DNA of 64,000 bases, from NCBI GenBank assembly GCA_963922205.1, contig CAWUHX010000020.1:1178001-1242000 (forward strand), given 5' to 3'. The DNA is from Romanomermis culicivorax. Its lineage: Eukaryota; Nematoda; Enoplea; Mermithida; Mermithidae. This document shows, in pieces, positions 1 through 20,130 of the stretch (its first letter is position 1; every line of letters starts with the position of its first letter). The position numbers and the translations under genes were made by a program. Under the pieces are notes generated by a model. That model had not been told where the DNA came from, searched no databases, and worked only from the letters and a program-made list of their open reading frames with translations.

Positions 1-771
1 ATGCTTTCAGTGTGGACAACTCCGACACGTAGCTCGCAATTGTAATTCAGTAAAACCCCAAAATCATGTGAAATTTGTTTTTGTAATAATCACAGTATGC
101 GTGATTGTAAAAGCCGTTGTATCCACTGCTCCTAAACAGGACATAGATCTGATAACTGCCTTTCAAAACCCTACTCAAATTTTCAATGTTTTCTATGCAA
201 GCAGAGAGGTCATACAAGTAGGTACTGCCCAAACCAACAAAGTCGTAATATTCAAAATTGCATTGAGTACAGGCAACCCCAACCCCTAATGGACATTGAT
301 GACCCTGCATTCTACTCAACATTAACTGCCATAACTAACGACCCTCAGACTACTTTAGGAACTATAATGCCCACCACTCACCACTGCAGTCAAGAGGAAT
401 ACGTCCTCGACCTGGACATACCGGATTGGTGCGCCATGCCACCACCCCCCACACCCAAAGCCAACAAGGTTGTAAAATCGCCACCCATTATCCCCGCCAA
501 CTACAAAATACCACAAAAACAGACCACCAATTCGCCCACTGCCCCCGAAACACCCTCCAAAACCGGCCGCAACCTCTTGTCCCTTTCACACAGCCTCACC
601 CCTGAACCCTACAGATTCCACCCCTGCCAAACACTATTGCTGACCCCCACGAGTAAGCAAATTCAAACCCCATACCATGACTCAACTTCTAAAGTTTTAC
701 AGACTGTTCAGATTACAAACTGGCCACCCCCTCAGCTCAGAACCGCAAAACGCCAACAACAGCCACGCTAA
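1..771 (+). pseudogene. Gag-like nucleocapsid region with four CCHC zinc knuckles, broken
   Basis: Four C-x2-C-x4-H-x4-C zinc knuckles follow one another: near 2-43 in frame 2, then near 67-108, 118-159 and 187-228 in frame 1. A one-base frame change falls between the first and second knuckles, in the A/C-rich stretch at about 48-62. A TAA stop (133-135) lies inside the third knuckle. From 136 to 771 the frame is open and encodes a proline- and threonine-rich tail without a recognisable domain. Tandem CCHC knuckles are the RNA-binding nucleocapsid signature of retroelement Gag proteins. The N-terminal capsid part lies before the window. Decay is certain from the sequence; the exact family is not. 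Confidence 0.8.
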
Positions 772-819
772 ACCGGCCAGAGCGAAAAAACACAATGCCC
801 CGTCGCCTCCAATAAGACA

Positions 820-2390
820 TTGTACTGGCTGATGTTTTGTATATTTTTCTGTATAATAATCCCCACATCATGTAGTGACCAATTTCAGATCTGTGGAACT
901 TCATTGAGCGGTCACTCGGTCAGCATACCAAAACTTGTATCATGTATGCCCCCTTCCACAGTAGACAAACCAGTACAGACATTCGGAAAAATCTATATCC
1001 CCTCCACTAAGCCTCACATAACAGATGCATACAAATGCAGTGTTTGCAAACCAGAAATTTGTACTAATACTGAATTTTTAGGCTCAAAAGGTATTGTTTT
1101 CGACCAAACCAAAATGCAAAATCTAACCCAGCACATCTGTAAGGCAATCATTATAGACAAAGAACACAACGGTCAAAAATTATACGAAACTCAACCAGGA
1201 TTTTGGTCAACAAACAACTCCCTAAGCATAGAGTACACATGGTGTTGTACAGACCACTGTACGTCAGTCACTAACGTCATCTGTAACGGCTGACGGGTCC
1301 ATTATCTGGAATGAAACAGCATTCGAAAACTTATGCCCTTTCGAATACAAAAAACATCACATAAAATTGACGCAAACCCACATGATAATAGAACAGCTAC
1401 AAGGTGCATTCTCCGTCAAAAATACACTCTTTTCGAATCCCAACTGCCCACAAATCCAAGACAGTGTCCTAACTGAACAGGGCATTGTTGTACAGTTAGA
1501 TAAAAGCACCCCCCATCCTAACGCCTTTTAACCCCAAAAATCAACGAAACCCATACTACACTATATGATTTTGATGATTTTGAACCCATTAACGCAAAAC
1601 TAAACTATCCAGCAGATAAAATCCAGGAATTTGAGATCCAAAATTTCAAAAATGTCTGGAGTGAATTATGCAGACAGGCACAGCGTCACCTTGATCTAGT
1701 ATGGCAAATTTTGCGCCTTGATGCAACTCTTGAGGTGCGTGCATTCCTACAAGGAACCGACATAATAGCAGAATTCACAGGAGATGCCCTCACAGTCTGG
1801 CCCTGTAAGCAGGTAAATGCATCTAAAGTCTTTTACAACCATAAAATCAACGAAAACTGCTACAAACTTTTACCTATCCTGGTGGGAACCGAACTCATGT
1901 TTTGGAACCCAGGAGGAAACAATTTCACCCCTTTCTCACAAACCGTCGACTGCCATCACATGCATGTAGCCCTTTACAAACAGAATAATACATGGGTCAG
2001 TGAAACAGGATCCCCACATGTCACTGATCTACCTTTAGAAATCGTCTGGAACCATCCCTCTTTCATTTCAGCACACCTGCAATTTTTCATGATCAACTCG
2101 CAACAATTTTGACAAATTTACTCTTCTTAAAGCAATACATTTACAAAACCTACACCCTTGAAAACATTGTTAAAAAACTCATCAATTACACCACCCAAAT
2201 GTCTCTTAACTCAGACACAGTTTACAACATGATCTCAGGCAATGGCCAAGCAATCGGTAAAACCCTCTCTGGTGCCGGTCAAGGCATAAGACATGTCATA
2301 ACGGGCACTACCCAAAGCCCCACAGACGGATTAAATAATTTACTCAGAGGACCCCTGCAAATCATTATCAATCTTTTCACTGATCACTAG
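820..2390 (+). pseudogene. Envelope-like glycoprotein region, broken
   Basis: The region begins with a hydrophobic, signal-peptide-like segment (about 832-876), followed by Cys-rich sequence with several N-x-S/T sites, as expected of a secreted or membrane glycoprotein. The reading frame is interrupted near 1290, again near 1531 and again near 2109. It ends at a TAG (2388-2390) after a glycine-rich stretch, with no transmembrane anchor before the integrase sequence begins. I could not assign the envelope class; captured envelopes in invertebrate LTR elements come from several virus groups. It might instead be an unrelated secreted-protein ORF carried by the element. The location between gag and integrase is odd. 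Confidence 0.5.
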
Positions 2391-2391
2391 T

Positions 2392-3024
2392 TTATTCAAT
2401 ACTCAAAAAATTCATACCACTTCATACCATCCTATTGCCAATGGGGAAGTTGACCGTTGCAACCAAACCCTAGCCACCCATATCTGCATGTACATCAATT
2501 CAAATCACGCTGATTGGGATACTTATTTACCCTTTGCCGTTTTTTCGATTACATTCATAAGAATGATAGCACTTTGTATCCCCCATTTGAATTGCTCCAC
2601 CGTAGACAGGCTAATCTCCCATCAGACGCAGCCTTAAATTTTTTCCCCACATCCTACATGGTTGATCTAGATGATTATGCCCTTCGTGTAAAATCTCACT
2701 TTACAAAAGCACTCTCAACCATGCAGAAAAATTTGCAAAAAGCCAAAGATCACTATACCCTTCAGTATAACAAGCATGCTCAGAACATCCATTACAGGGC
2801 GGGTGATCTCATTCTCTACAAAAATCATTCGTGTAAACAAGGGCTAACTCCCAAATTCCTCCCTCGCCTATACAGTTACAAATTTCATGTAACCCAATGT
2901 TACACTCAAACACCCCCACAAGAATATCACATTTACAGTACATGTAAATGAGACAACCCCTTTCTACTCTCGAGAAGCAACTATCAAAACTGCCCCCAGC
3001 CCTCCTCGCCCTCGAAACCCTTGA
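2392..3024 (+). pseudogene. Gypsy-type integrase C-terminal part, broken
   Basis: Frame 1 from 2392 reads the end of the catalytic core, with the YHP..NG-x-V-x-R block near 2425-2460, where the usual catalytic Glu position is Asp. A frameshift in a T-run at about 2540-2546 moves the frame to the 2514-2951 ORF, which holds a PFELL-type motif and a basic helical segment followed by a chromatin-binding-like GD-x-I/V block. A second shift near 2943 leads to a TGA at 3022-3024. In this family the integrase ends shortly before the polypurine tract and 3' LTR, as here. The first part of the catalytic core is missing. Confidence 0.8.
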
Positions 3025-3055
3025 ACGAGGACGTTCAACTGCGGAAGGAGGGAAA

Positions 3056-3783
3056 TGTAACATACCTGCTAACGCAGTACTGTAAATATATAGCATACTG
3101 TATGTGATAGTCATTTATTAAATATTATTTCATTTTTGTAAATTATCGTCTCAAGGGTGTCTGGGATTCACACCAAAACATTCCTGTAAAATTACGTGAA
3201 GTACTTTATTTTGATTTGTCCACACCCCAGTAGTCGCTATTGACCCAATTAACACGCCCCAATTAATTTGCATAACAGCAGCTGGTCCCCTAGAACCTAC
3301 ACTAAAATACACATTCCACAGCTACCAAAATTCCTCACAGAAATCATAAACAACACCTGCACACAGTAAAAAGTAGAAGCCCCGGCGGACAGTAGTCTCA
3401 AGTGCAATGGTAGTGACCATCCCACAAAACATGTGTACACAGAGGGAATAGATACAGAAGCATGCACAGAAGCACAGAGGTGTGGCTAAGCCCACCGTAG
3501 GAAGCAAACACAGAGAAGGCATGAAAAGCACACAGTACTAGGAAAAGTAAGTATTTTGAATTCATTTTTATTTGCAAGTGCGACGTCTTTTTATACGAAA
3601 GCAGTTAAACCGAGTCTGTTTTTATTATTTTCAAGCCGAACAGGCATTGTCCCTCATTATTCGTTGTGGACGACCAAACTGCCATTGATTATCATTGTGT
3701 ATCGTCCTCGCCCTGTAACCCACGCCGTTTAACTACCATCCATTGTAGGATAAAGTAAAGTGCTTCTCAAACTGGTCGTTACA
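3056..3783 (+). repeat. 3' long terminal repeat
   Basis: The 728-bp block starts TGTAAC and ends GTTACA, a perfect 6-bp terminal inverted repeat of the TG..CA type. It follows a purine-rich tract (GCGGAAGGAGGGAAA) of the kind that primes plus-strand synthesis. A TATA-like stretch lies about 25 bp inside. The 5' LTR is outside the window, so LTR identity and target duplication could not be checked; the end is placed from the inverted repeat alone. Confidence 0.75.
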
Positions 3784-4139
3784 GCCGCTCTTCATTAGCA
3801 AATTATGACCTTTCTCGTATTCCCCATGAAAAGCAAAAATCATAGAAACAACATCATGATCAGCTCTCGATTTGGATAGAACTGTGTCGATACCAACGTG
3901 CACTACTCGAGGTTAAGATTTTAGTAAAAAGCTTACTATTCCTTCGTGTTTAACTTTTTATAAGCTTGCTACAACTGTCATATACAAATAAATGATTATA
4001 ACTACTACAGTCAACTTGAGAAAAAATTTTCATTCAAGAATATGGTGGGCTCGTTGACTATCGAATAAATCTGTCCTTCATGATATAGACTTCTTAATGA
4101 TCGCGCTTTTCAACCATTCGAATATTAACGAAATTAATC
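3784..4139. other. Intergenic; truncated MITE-II remnant
   Basis: No gene is seen. From about 4040 to 4139 the sequence matches the reverse orientation of MITE-II (compare 4455-4690) and stops where the 21-bp direct repeat at 4140 begins. Confidence 0.5.
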
Positions 4140-4378
4140 TCCTAAACTTTAGTGAGGCTTTATAACGGTTCTCGCACACTGGGTGGTAGCTCCTCTACCA
4201 CCGACTGCACAGCCCTGCATCGCCTGTTGCGACTGCAGCAGTGTCCGTCACAAAAATCCAGGTCTGGGCCCGTGACTTGGATGAGAAACATCAAGTCTAC
4301 GGGTTCAGCGGAAAATGCACGATGGCACCTTTTGCGCATCGTCACAGCTTGCTAATTTCCTAAACTTTAGTGAGGCTT
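4140..4378. repeat. GC-rich insert flanked by perfect 21-bp direct repeats
   Basis: The same 21 bases, starting TCCTAAACTTTAGTG, occur at 4140-4160 and 4358-4378. Between them lie 197 bp clearly richer in G+C than the surroundings, with short ORFs on both strands that match nothing I recognise. Long exact direct repeats around a foreign-looking segment are what an insertion with target-site duplication leaves. No poly-A tail or inverted ends are visible. Confidence 0.6.
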
Positions 4379-4454
4379 GCTAAAATTGCTACCCTTCATC
4401 GATCATTCAAAAATGAATATAGTCTCAATTAGAAAAATGAACCATTGTAAATAA

Positions 4455-4690
4455 TACTCCATTTATTTTGAAACGATTGATGCAGGGATCGGAGTTTCGG
4501 CAAACAAAGCTTTGGTATAAATCAGCAAATCAATTTCGATAATCTTGTATGATTCAAAAGAGTGATAATCAAGGGCTCTGTATCATGAAGGAAAAATTTA
4601 TTGAATAGAGTCAACCAGCCTTCCGTAGTTTCGAATAGAAGTTTAGCTGCGACCTAGCTGCATCCATTAGTAACCATTAACTTGTCTTCA
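4455..4690 (+). mobile_element. MITE-II copy
   Basis: A roughly 235-bp repeat beginning TACTCCATTTATTTTGAAA. It is also found at 59642-60111 (same orientation, interrupted), at 62990-63222 (inverted) and as a fragment at 4040-4139. The right part carries GCTGCGACCTAGCTGC-type sequence seen in the other copies. No coding capacity. Borders are approximate. Confidence 0.65.
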
Positions 4691-4934
4691 AATGCTTCTA
4701 AACAATAAAAGTAGAGAAAACTAATCATATTTTTTCGATTTTCTGCATAATCATGTTACATAAAACGGTAAATTTATGTGCATACTCAGCAAAACTTTGA
4801 CAATTTTTCGAATGAGTAGTTATGAGGAAGTCGTAGCCTGAACGATTTTGACGATCGCACTAATTTTTTAGTTTTCAATTCGGAAGTATTTGACAAACAA
4901 ACAGACAAAATGTGGTTTGTTTCAACCAAATACT

Positions 4935-6500
4935 CAGGGCCGTTCTTAGGGTTTTAGCGGCCCTGGGCGAACTCAGATTTAGCGGTCCTCATTTTTTCCA
5001 ATACTTATTATACACCGCGCCATTTTAAGGCAATAAATGATTTACTACTTTACATATTTCACAATATCTAAAAACGACGCATAATTCGATTAATACAAGA
5101 TTATTATTCACCGAAAATAGCACATTTATTAACCGGTCGCATGACTACAGTCTTCCAACTCTGTGTATGCGCATGCATCATAAACGACACTACACAGCAT
5201 ATAACTTGTATGTTGTATGGTGACATACAACATTCCACCCATAGGATTGGTGTTTTAGCCAATCCACGGGTCCCGAACCCGGCCATTTTTGTTGAGCCCT
5301 GGTCGGGATATTTACACCTACCCCGACATTGGCCAATGGTGGGACAGCTACGGCGCCACCCAGGAAGCCCTTCAACATGTATGTAATGCAACGTCTGCAC
5401 ACACCTCAATAAAACGCCAGGGACAGAGTGTACACCGGTTTTTACAAATGACATTCCCAGGTATTGCAGGTCTTTTTTCCACAATATACCAGGTTTTTTT
5501 CGGAGAAAACTGCAATTATTGCCACAGAGAGTGGTAGAGATGTGTATACCACGCAGAGACCTGAGCAATGTGCTGATATTTTCAATCACCGCCGACAAAC
5601 AAGAATACCAAAAACATCAACTAGAAATCGACCATTTTCGATGGATTGGGTTGAAACAACAGAACTCAAATCGGTTTTGGACTGGAAAATTCAAGTAAAA
5701 TTTAGAATTCTACGACGCCTGAGCTCAACATTTTTTTCCGAAAATAAATATTCATCAATATGCGACAATTTAATTTCTGTTCCCACATTTTTTTGTTTCA
5801 GTAGCTGTCTATTTTTTTAAAGTAATTATGTTTCAACTGCTTGGTGGCTTCTTTGTGTCGAGAGTGGCAGATTTTGCCACTCTTGGCAGTTGGCACAAAT
5901 AAGCGCAGAGTGAAAAAAACAGGTGATTTACATAATTGTGAAATTTATGTGTTTTGATGCACATTGTGTGGACTTTAAAGCTCCATAATTTTTTCCCAAA
6001 TAGGAAAAAATTTTTTAAACACGTTTCTACTCAGAAAAGCTCATGTAGCTACTGTTTGCGTGCAAGTTAGAATAATTAATACTGATTGTATTACATTTTG
6101 AGTAGTGTAGTAACTATGCACCACAAGGACGGTTTTAGAACCTGTTTTATTCACATAAATTTTATGAATCTAAAACATAATTTAATCTGAATCTTATTTC
6201 TAAATGGTTATCAGAATTTCAATTAAATCTGTCATTTCCAAACGGTTGACAAAGTACAAAAATTTGTCCCAAAGCGTATCAGAAACTTCCGGATTATTGT
6301 TATCCTGGGAGAATCGCTAGGTTGCTGGACACCCTGATAGCAAAAGAATATAATAAACCGGCACCAAAATTATGTTTGTGGTGTACTGTTTGCACACAAA
6401 AATAGAAAATTTTATTGAGGGCCGCTAAAAAAGGCATTCTTCAAGCATACACTAAAATATTTTTAGCGGCCCTGGGCGCCTCCCCCTAAGAACGGCCCTG
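4935..6500. mobile_element. Non-autonomous hAT-type DNA transposon with 8-bp TSD
   Basis: The ends are a perfect 16-bp terminal inverted repeat, CAGGGCCGTTCTTAGG at 4935-4950 and its reverse complement at 6485-6500. An identical 8-bp target duplication, CAAATACT, flanks the element at 4927-4934 and 6501-6508. An 8-bp duplication with CAGGG ends is characteristic of hAT elements. Just inside both ends the block TTTAGCGGCCCTGGGCG occurs in the same orientation (about 4953 and 6463), with an inverted relative near 6419. Internal ORFs are short and show no transposase domain, so the copy depends on a transposase made elsewhere. The intact duplication suggests a fairly recent insertion. Confidence 0.9.
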
Positions 6501-6640
6501 CAAATACTTTTAAATTTGAAATTTTCTACTTTTACCGCAGAATTTTTATTTGATTTATCGAAGTATGTCTTGTTTCACAAATTCCAATTCATGAAAAATG
6601 CGGTTTGTCAGAACTAATACGACTGTTTGATAAATTATTA

Positions 6641-7096
6641 TTGCCTGCTTTTTATAAAATGCTTGTCTGTCGAAGAATGACAAGAATTATAAGCTGTTTT
6701 TCATAAAATGCTTTCAAATAATGAATTTGGAGAGCAAGTACTACTGCTTAGCCGTATACCATATGGAACTGAAAATTTGTGATAACACTCAACTAGTGCT
6801 CAAAAACTTTTCAAGTGAAAAATTCTACAACGAAAGTTTCATGCACAGGATTTTCAATTCACCTAACATTCGTGTCATTTTTCATTTCAGAAGTATTTTA
6901 TAAAAAACGTAGTGCTGTTGTCAAAGCAAAGCTTTTACTGTAAAACTTTTTCTCAAAAAACTAACAGAGGTTAGTCGAGTGCGTTCAAAAATTTTCAAAT
7001 CTTTGTGACATGTGGTTTGGCAGGAAATCGTGAAAATATGAAATAGTACTTGCTTTCCATTGTTACTATTTACAAGCATTTCAAGAAAAACTGTTG
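6641..7096 (+). mobile_element. MITE-I copy containing a second, inverted MITE-I
   Basis: The outer copy starts near 6641 (GCTTTTTATAAAATGCTTG) and resumes at about 6911 to end near 7096 (AAGCATTTCAAGAAAAACTG). The inner copy, about 6688-6910, runs in the opposite orientation with ends AAGCTGTTTTTCATAAAATG and TATTTTATAAAAAACG. Comparison with other copies shows the outer sequence is split at an internal TA-containing site. Confidence 0.7.
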
Positions 7097-9195
7097 AGCT
7101 CTTTGTTAGTACCGAGTTTCACGAAAATCTACCATGGATTCCGCGAAGATCTTAAAAAAGTATCACTATGAATAGGTTACTTTATTAATGCAACTTGACG
7201 AAATTATTAATTTCATTACCGTTATGATATCTATACGGTCACCTTGTAACCTGAATTCCGTTTTTCCATTTTGATTGATAAGGCGTAGGAAACCGGCAAG
7301 ATATTAAGACTTATTTTTTAAAACAATATCAATTCTACAACGAGTTTTAAAATCTTGTGAAACACGTCTTGCTGCCATAAGACCTAATGAGAGAGTTGTG
7401 CAACAAGAAAATGGTGACATATTGTTCAAAAAGAGTTTTATTCTCATTCCGACAAAACGGTTTAATTATCACGGCCTGAAAACATAAAAAACAATGAATT
7501 TCGCTCGATTTATGGTTTTTTGTAAGCATTGATCATTTTTTTGTTCAGTTTTTAGTGTAGCTTGGTTTTTTAGATTCGTGTTTTCGATTGTATAAATGTG
7601 ACGTAATTCGTTCGAAACGTGACAATGCCGCATTCGCCAAAAATTTCGGCGGTCCATTGGCCGCCGCTGAGGCGCCGGAAGATACGTCCAACGAAACTGT
7701 TGGCGATGGTGAGGAACACGAATAGAGTAAAGGATAATACTCGTGGGGCTAGTTGTATCAACACTAATCCAGTAATACAGTAGTTTAGTGTTCACTAGTC
7801 GCCTGACTATACTGCCTAAAAGCTCCATAGTTCAGTAGTGGTGCTACTAGTTTACTACTTTCGCAAAACTTTCAGTCTTTTTTGACTGAGGAAAAGTGCA
7901 ATAAATTCTACTGACCAATCCCTGGCAGTTTAAAAAATGACGGTATATGCACTATTCTGAACGTCTATTGAAAATGCTCTTTTTTATAAACTAAAATACT
8001 CAACTACCGTTTTATTCAATGCATCATCTAAACCAGAGATTCATGAGCTGGAAAATGTTGATTTCTGAACCAGTGAACGTTCAAGTTCTAACTTTCAAAT
8101 CACTGATGTTTGAAAATGAAGCCAATGATTTACTTCAGATGAACTGTCATACGAATCAGAAATATGATGGAATCCAAGTAGATGTCTGAAAGTATATTTT
8201 TGAATGATGTTGTCCAGACATGCACGGCAAAAATTTTCCAGGGGGGAGGGTTTTCGAACTTTTTATCGACGGCATGGTGGGATGGACGAGCAAAAAAACA
8301 ACAAAAAAGGTTCCGCAAGGATGTTTTTCATACAAAACATGCATAAAAATCGTAAAAAAAAAGTTCAGAGGGTGTTTGACTTTTTCGGACCAGGGGTATG
8401 TCCAGGGTCTGAGGTAGGAGGCTTTACTCCCTACTCCCTACGTGCATGTATGATGTTATCAGTCTATGAGACCGTATTCGAAAAGCGTGTAAATGTCCTG
8501 ACATGCATCTTGAAGACCTTTGGACATTTGGATTGGGAAGGTCAAGATGCAAAGAGAAGATACGTTCTTATCAAGTACATACAATGGAAGTAGGAATATC
8601 TTTTTGACATTCTATAGTCCGTTTCATAAAAATATTAGTCGATTTAGTAGTATATTTTCCTAATGCTTGGAAATGATGAAAATAATAGACAAAAATCTTC
8701 CAGTAACGCTTTGTGTAAGCTACTTTGAGAGCGGTGCTTGATTTTTTGTCTTTTAATTTACAAGAATTGTATAAAAAACAGACTGTAATCCAGTTTTCGA
8801 ATAAATTTATATTAGCTATTCGGAAGAACATGCTGAGGTCAATAATCAGTTTCTAAAAAATTTTTATGGAATTAACTTCACTAGTATGAGTAAATGGACT
8901 AGAGTGTGTATGAAATCTGACCCAGTACATTCATGACCAGTCGTTCGCCCAAAAATTCTTTATTCCTGTAGAAGCGACTTTGAATCAAATAATTGATATT
9001 ATCGATATCTATTGCGAAAAAATAACTTGAAATATAATGCCCATATTTTAGATTATGGCGTACTTCTCCCAGAACTTCCTTACTATCGATGTTTGCCTGA
9101 ATTATTATGAAAAAATCCGTCAAAAACCACCATTTTTGGAACTCTTAGTGTACATGTATACGATGATTCTTTCTAACTAAACCTTTTTATTTCAG
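7097..9195. other. Intergenic or upstream-intron sequence
   Basis: No convincing gene. A GC-rich patch at 7613-7748 has exon-like features on the minus strand and is listed separately. Around 8220-8420 there are short homopolymer-rich open frames on both strands, with no domain or splice context. A donor-less stretch runs up to the acceptor at 9195. Confidence 0.5.
7613..7748 (-). other. Possible orphan coding exon (weak)
   Basis: On the minus strand this segment lies between an AG (7749-7750) and a GT (7611-7612). It has an open frame with a hydrophobic leader-like start (FTLFVFLTIANSFVG), then GC-rich codons with Gly, Trp and Cys. It is richer in G+C than its flanks. No partner exon or homologue was recognised, and it may be a chance ORF or part of a repeat. 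Confidence 0.2.
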
Positions 9196-9203
9196 CAATA
9201 TTC

Positions 9204-18178
<8,975 letters not shown>

Positions 18179-20130
18179 TGTTGAGTTTTCGTTTTTCTTA
18201 TGTTCAGTTTTAATTACAGTAAAAAACACCCATAATTTTCTCAGCTTACGAAAAATAAGATCTCTACTAAACATGGTTTTGTTACAGTATATGGCTTAAA
18301 TTGTGTAAAGCGATTTTCTACCGGGTCTAATTTTTTGGAAATCGAAACTTACAATTGAGCAAAAAAACACCTGCTCAAAAGTCGGCAACTTTGATATTCC
18401 ATTCATTTTGAAGTGGCCAATGCAGCCATTCCATGAACGTAAGTTCAATACGAAATAGTAAGGTTATTACCGTAATCAGTAGAATTTTTCGTCTGTGAGC
18501 GGCAAACAGAATAGCTTAAGGTTCCCTTCAAAAACAGTGGTCAAGTTTTCTGACAGAACTGCGTCGATAACTGAGTGCAACTGATAACTGAGATAAGATC
18601 GAGTAGTATGGTGTTTTTTCAATGATTTTGGCCTCCCATTCTCATGAAGAAATTTAGCGTTTTTATATTAAAATTTTCTACCAAGTGATTAGTTGCGTAT
18701 CAGTTTGAACCTACTCTTTTAGCTTATCCTGAATCTATCATTTTAAATTTAATAGGCTGGAATTGACTAATGTCCTCTTTGTTCCTGTTAGGTCACCCTT
18801 TGCACGCATCGCTGAATCGGTCGCTGTTTCAAGCTTTCAGACCTTGATAAAATTTTGACCTCATCGTTTGCTTCTGTTTATTGAATAATTTTCGATGTTA
18901 TCAATATTTGTTTTGTTAGCTACCGACATTATGTATACAATTTCGTCTACGTATGCCCGGATTCTGAACCTTTTAATAGTAATAGACAGCATATATGCTT
19001 GCCACACAAATCAAACTGTCATTCATAAAAATTTCACTGCAATGACTGTCAGTGTCCGAATCCCAGAAACATTTTGATAAGCATCTTAAAATAGCAATAA
19101 TAACTTCAAGTTTAGCTGTCCATGACCTAAACTAACCTCATTCCTGCACCCTTCTGTTCACAAAGTAAAACGTTCACCAAAAATTTGTATCTTGGTAAAT
19201 CTAATTCTGTAATTAATTGAATATCAAGAATAATATTTTAGATGAAATATGCTAAATAAGGGTACCTTTCAACTTGGCTTTTATAATTTTTGAAAGATTG
19301 ATGGTCAAATCGTTCGCGGTTTTTGAATCGTAGTCCTTGTCTACCAATTCTTCCGTCAAAATGTTCTTGATGATGACTTTAACAATCAATGGTCGAAATC
19401 TGAAAAAACTACTGCTGCAATGTTTACATCAAAAAGTTATACGTAGAGTACTTTTTCTGAAAGTTAGGTCTTATCGTGTAGCCCTCAAGGGAAGTAGTCG
19501 CACCGTTTTCCATTCAATCGACTATCAGATCAGAAAACCATTCTGTTCGGTTCGATTGTGTCATAGATTGTTTCCTAGGCAACGGTCATTTTATGTTTAA
19601 TGCTGCATCTATCTTCCATGTATTGACAGTGCATTCACGAGGCCCTTCAGGTCAAAAACGTTGCATGGTTCCAGCTATGTTTTCCTGCTTCAGCTATTTA
19701 TTGAAACTGCCATTTTTAGATTTTTCGGTTACCGTGTATGGTTGGCCGCCTCGTAGGGTCAGCCACCAGCTGAGCAATATAATCGAACATTTTATTTGTC
19801 AGTATTGGATTTAACACAACAAACACGAAAAACACTATACATTATTCTACAATAAATCTAACGGTAAAATTTATCATACACAGATATCACAGTGTGGACT
19901 TAAGCACATTGTTTTCCAAAACGAGCTTCGGAATCTCAAAAAGCAAATATTGTGCAAAGCTGTTGATGTTCGAAAATAGTACCCTACGGAGTTTCAACAA
20001 AGGGTGAAAATGATTGCACACAACCAATGAAATTCTTTCTATATCCTTCTGCTAATTGCTCATTCTAGAGAAATGAATTGTACGGATAAAAGAGAACATA
20101 ACATAACAATAATAAACAAAAGTAAAAATT
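18179..20130. other. Convergent intergenic region
   Basis: Separates the 3' ends of the cysteine peptidase (plus) and the metalloproteinase (minus). Open frames at 18.9-19.8 kb show no domain, codon bias or splice context. No repeat was clearly recognised. Confidence 0.5.

Larger units (their letters stand above)
1..3783 (+). mobile_element. Decayed gypsy-type LTR retroelement, 3' part
   Basis: The window opens inside a retroelement read on the plus strand. In order it holds a zinc-knuckle gag region, an envelope-like region, the last part of an integrase, a purine-rich tract (about 3041-3055) and a 3' LTR. All coding parts are broken by stops and frameshifts, so the copy is dead. Protease, reverse transcriptase, RNase H and the first part of the integrase are absent between gag and LTR, and the 5' LTR lies outside the window. 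The integrase tail resembles Ty3/gypsy elements (NG-x-V-x-R block, then a PFELL-type motif). The envelope-like block upstream of the integrase is not the usual gag-pol-env order and suggests recombination or template switching between copies. Confidence 0.85.

Noticed and set aside
2809-3114. 101-codon minus-strand ORF over the integrase tail and LTR start
   Set aside because: Shadow of the retroelement's plus-strand coding region; no domain.
5104-5598. 164-codon minus-strand ORF inside the hAT-type element
   Set aside because: No BED finger, catalytic-core or dimerisation features of a hAT transposase, and overlapping ORFs exist on the other strand.
8204-8593. 129-codon plus-strand ORF
   Set aside because: Lysine- and homopolymer-rich with an equally open opposite strand; no domain, splice context or signal peptide.
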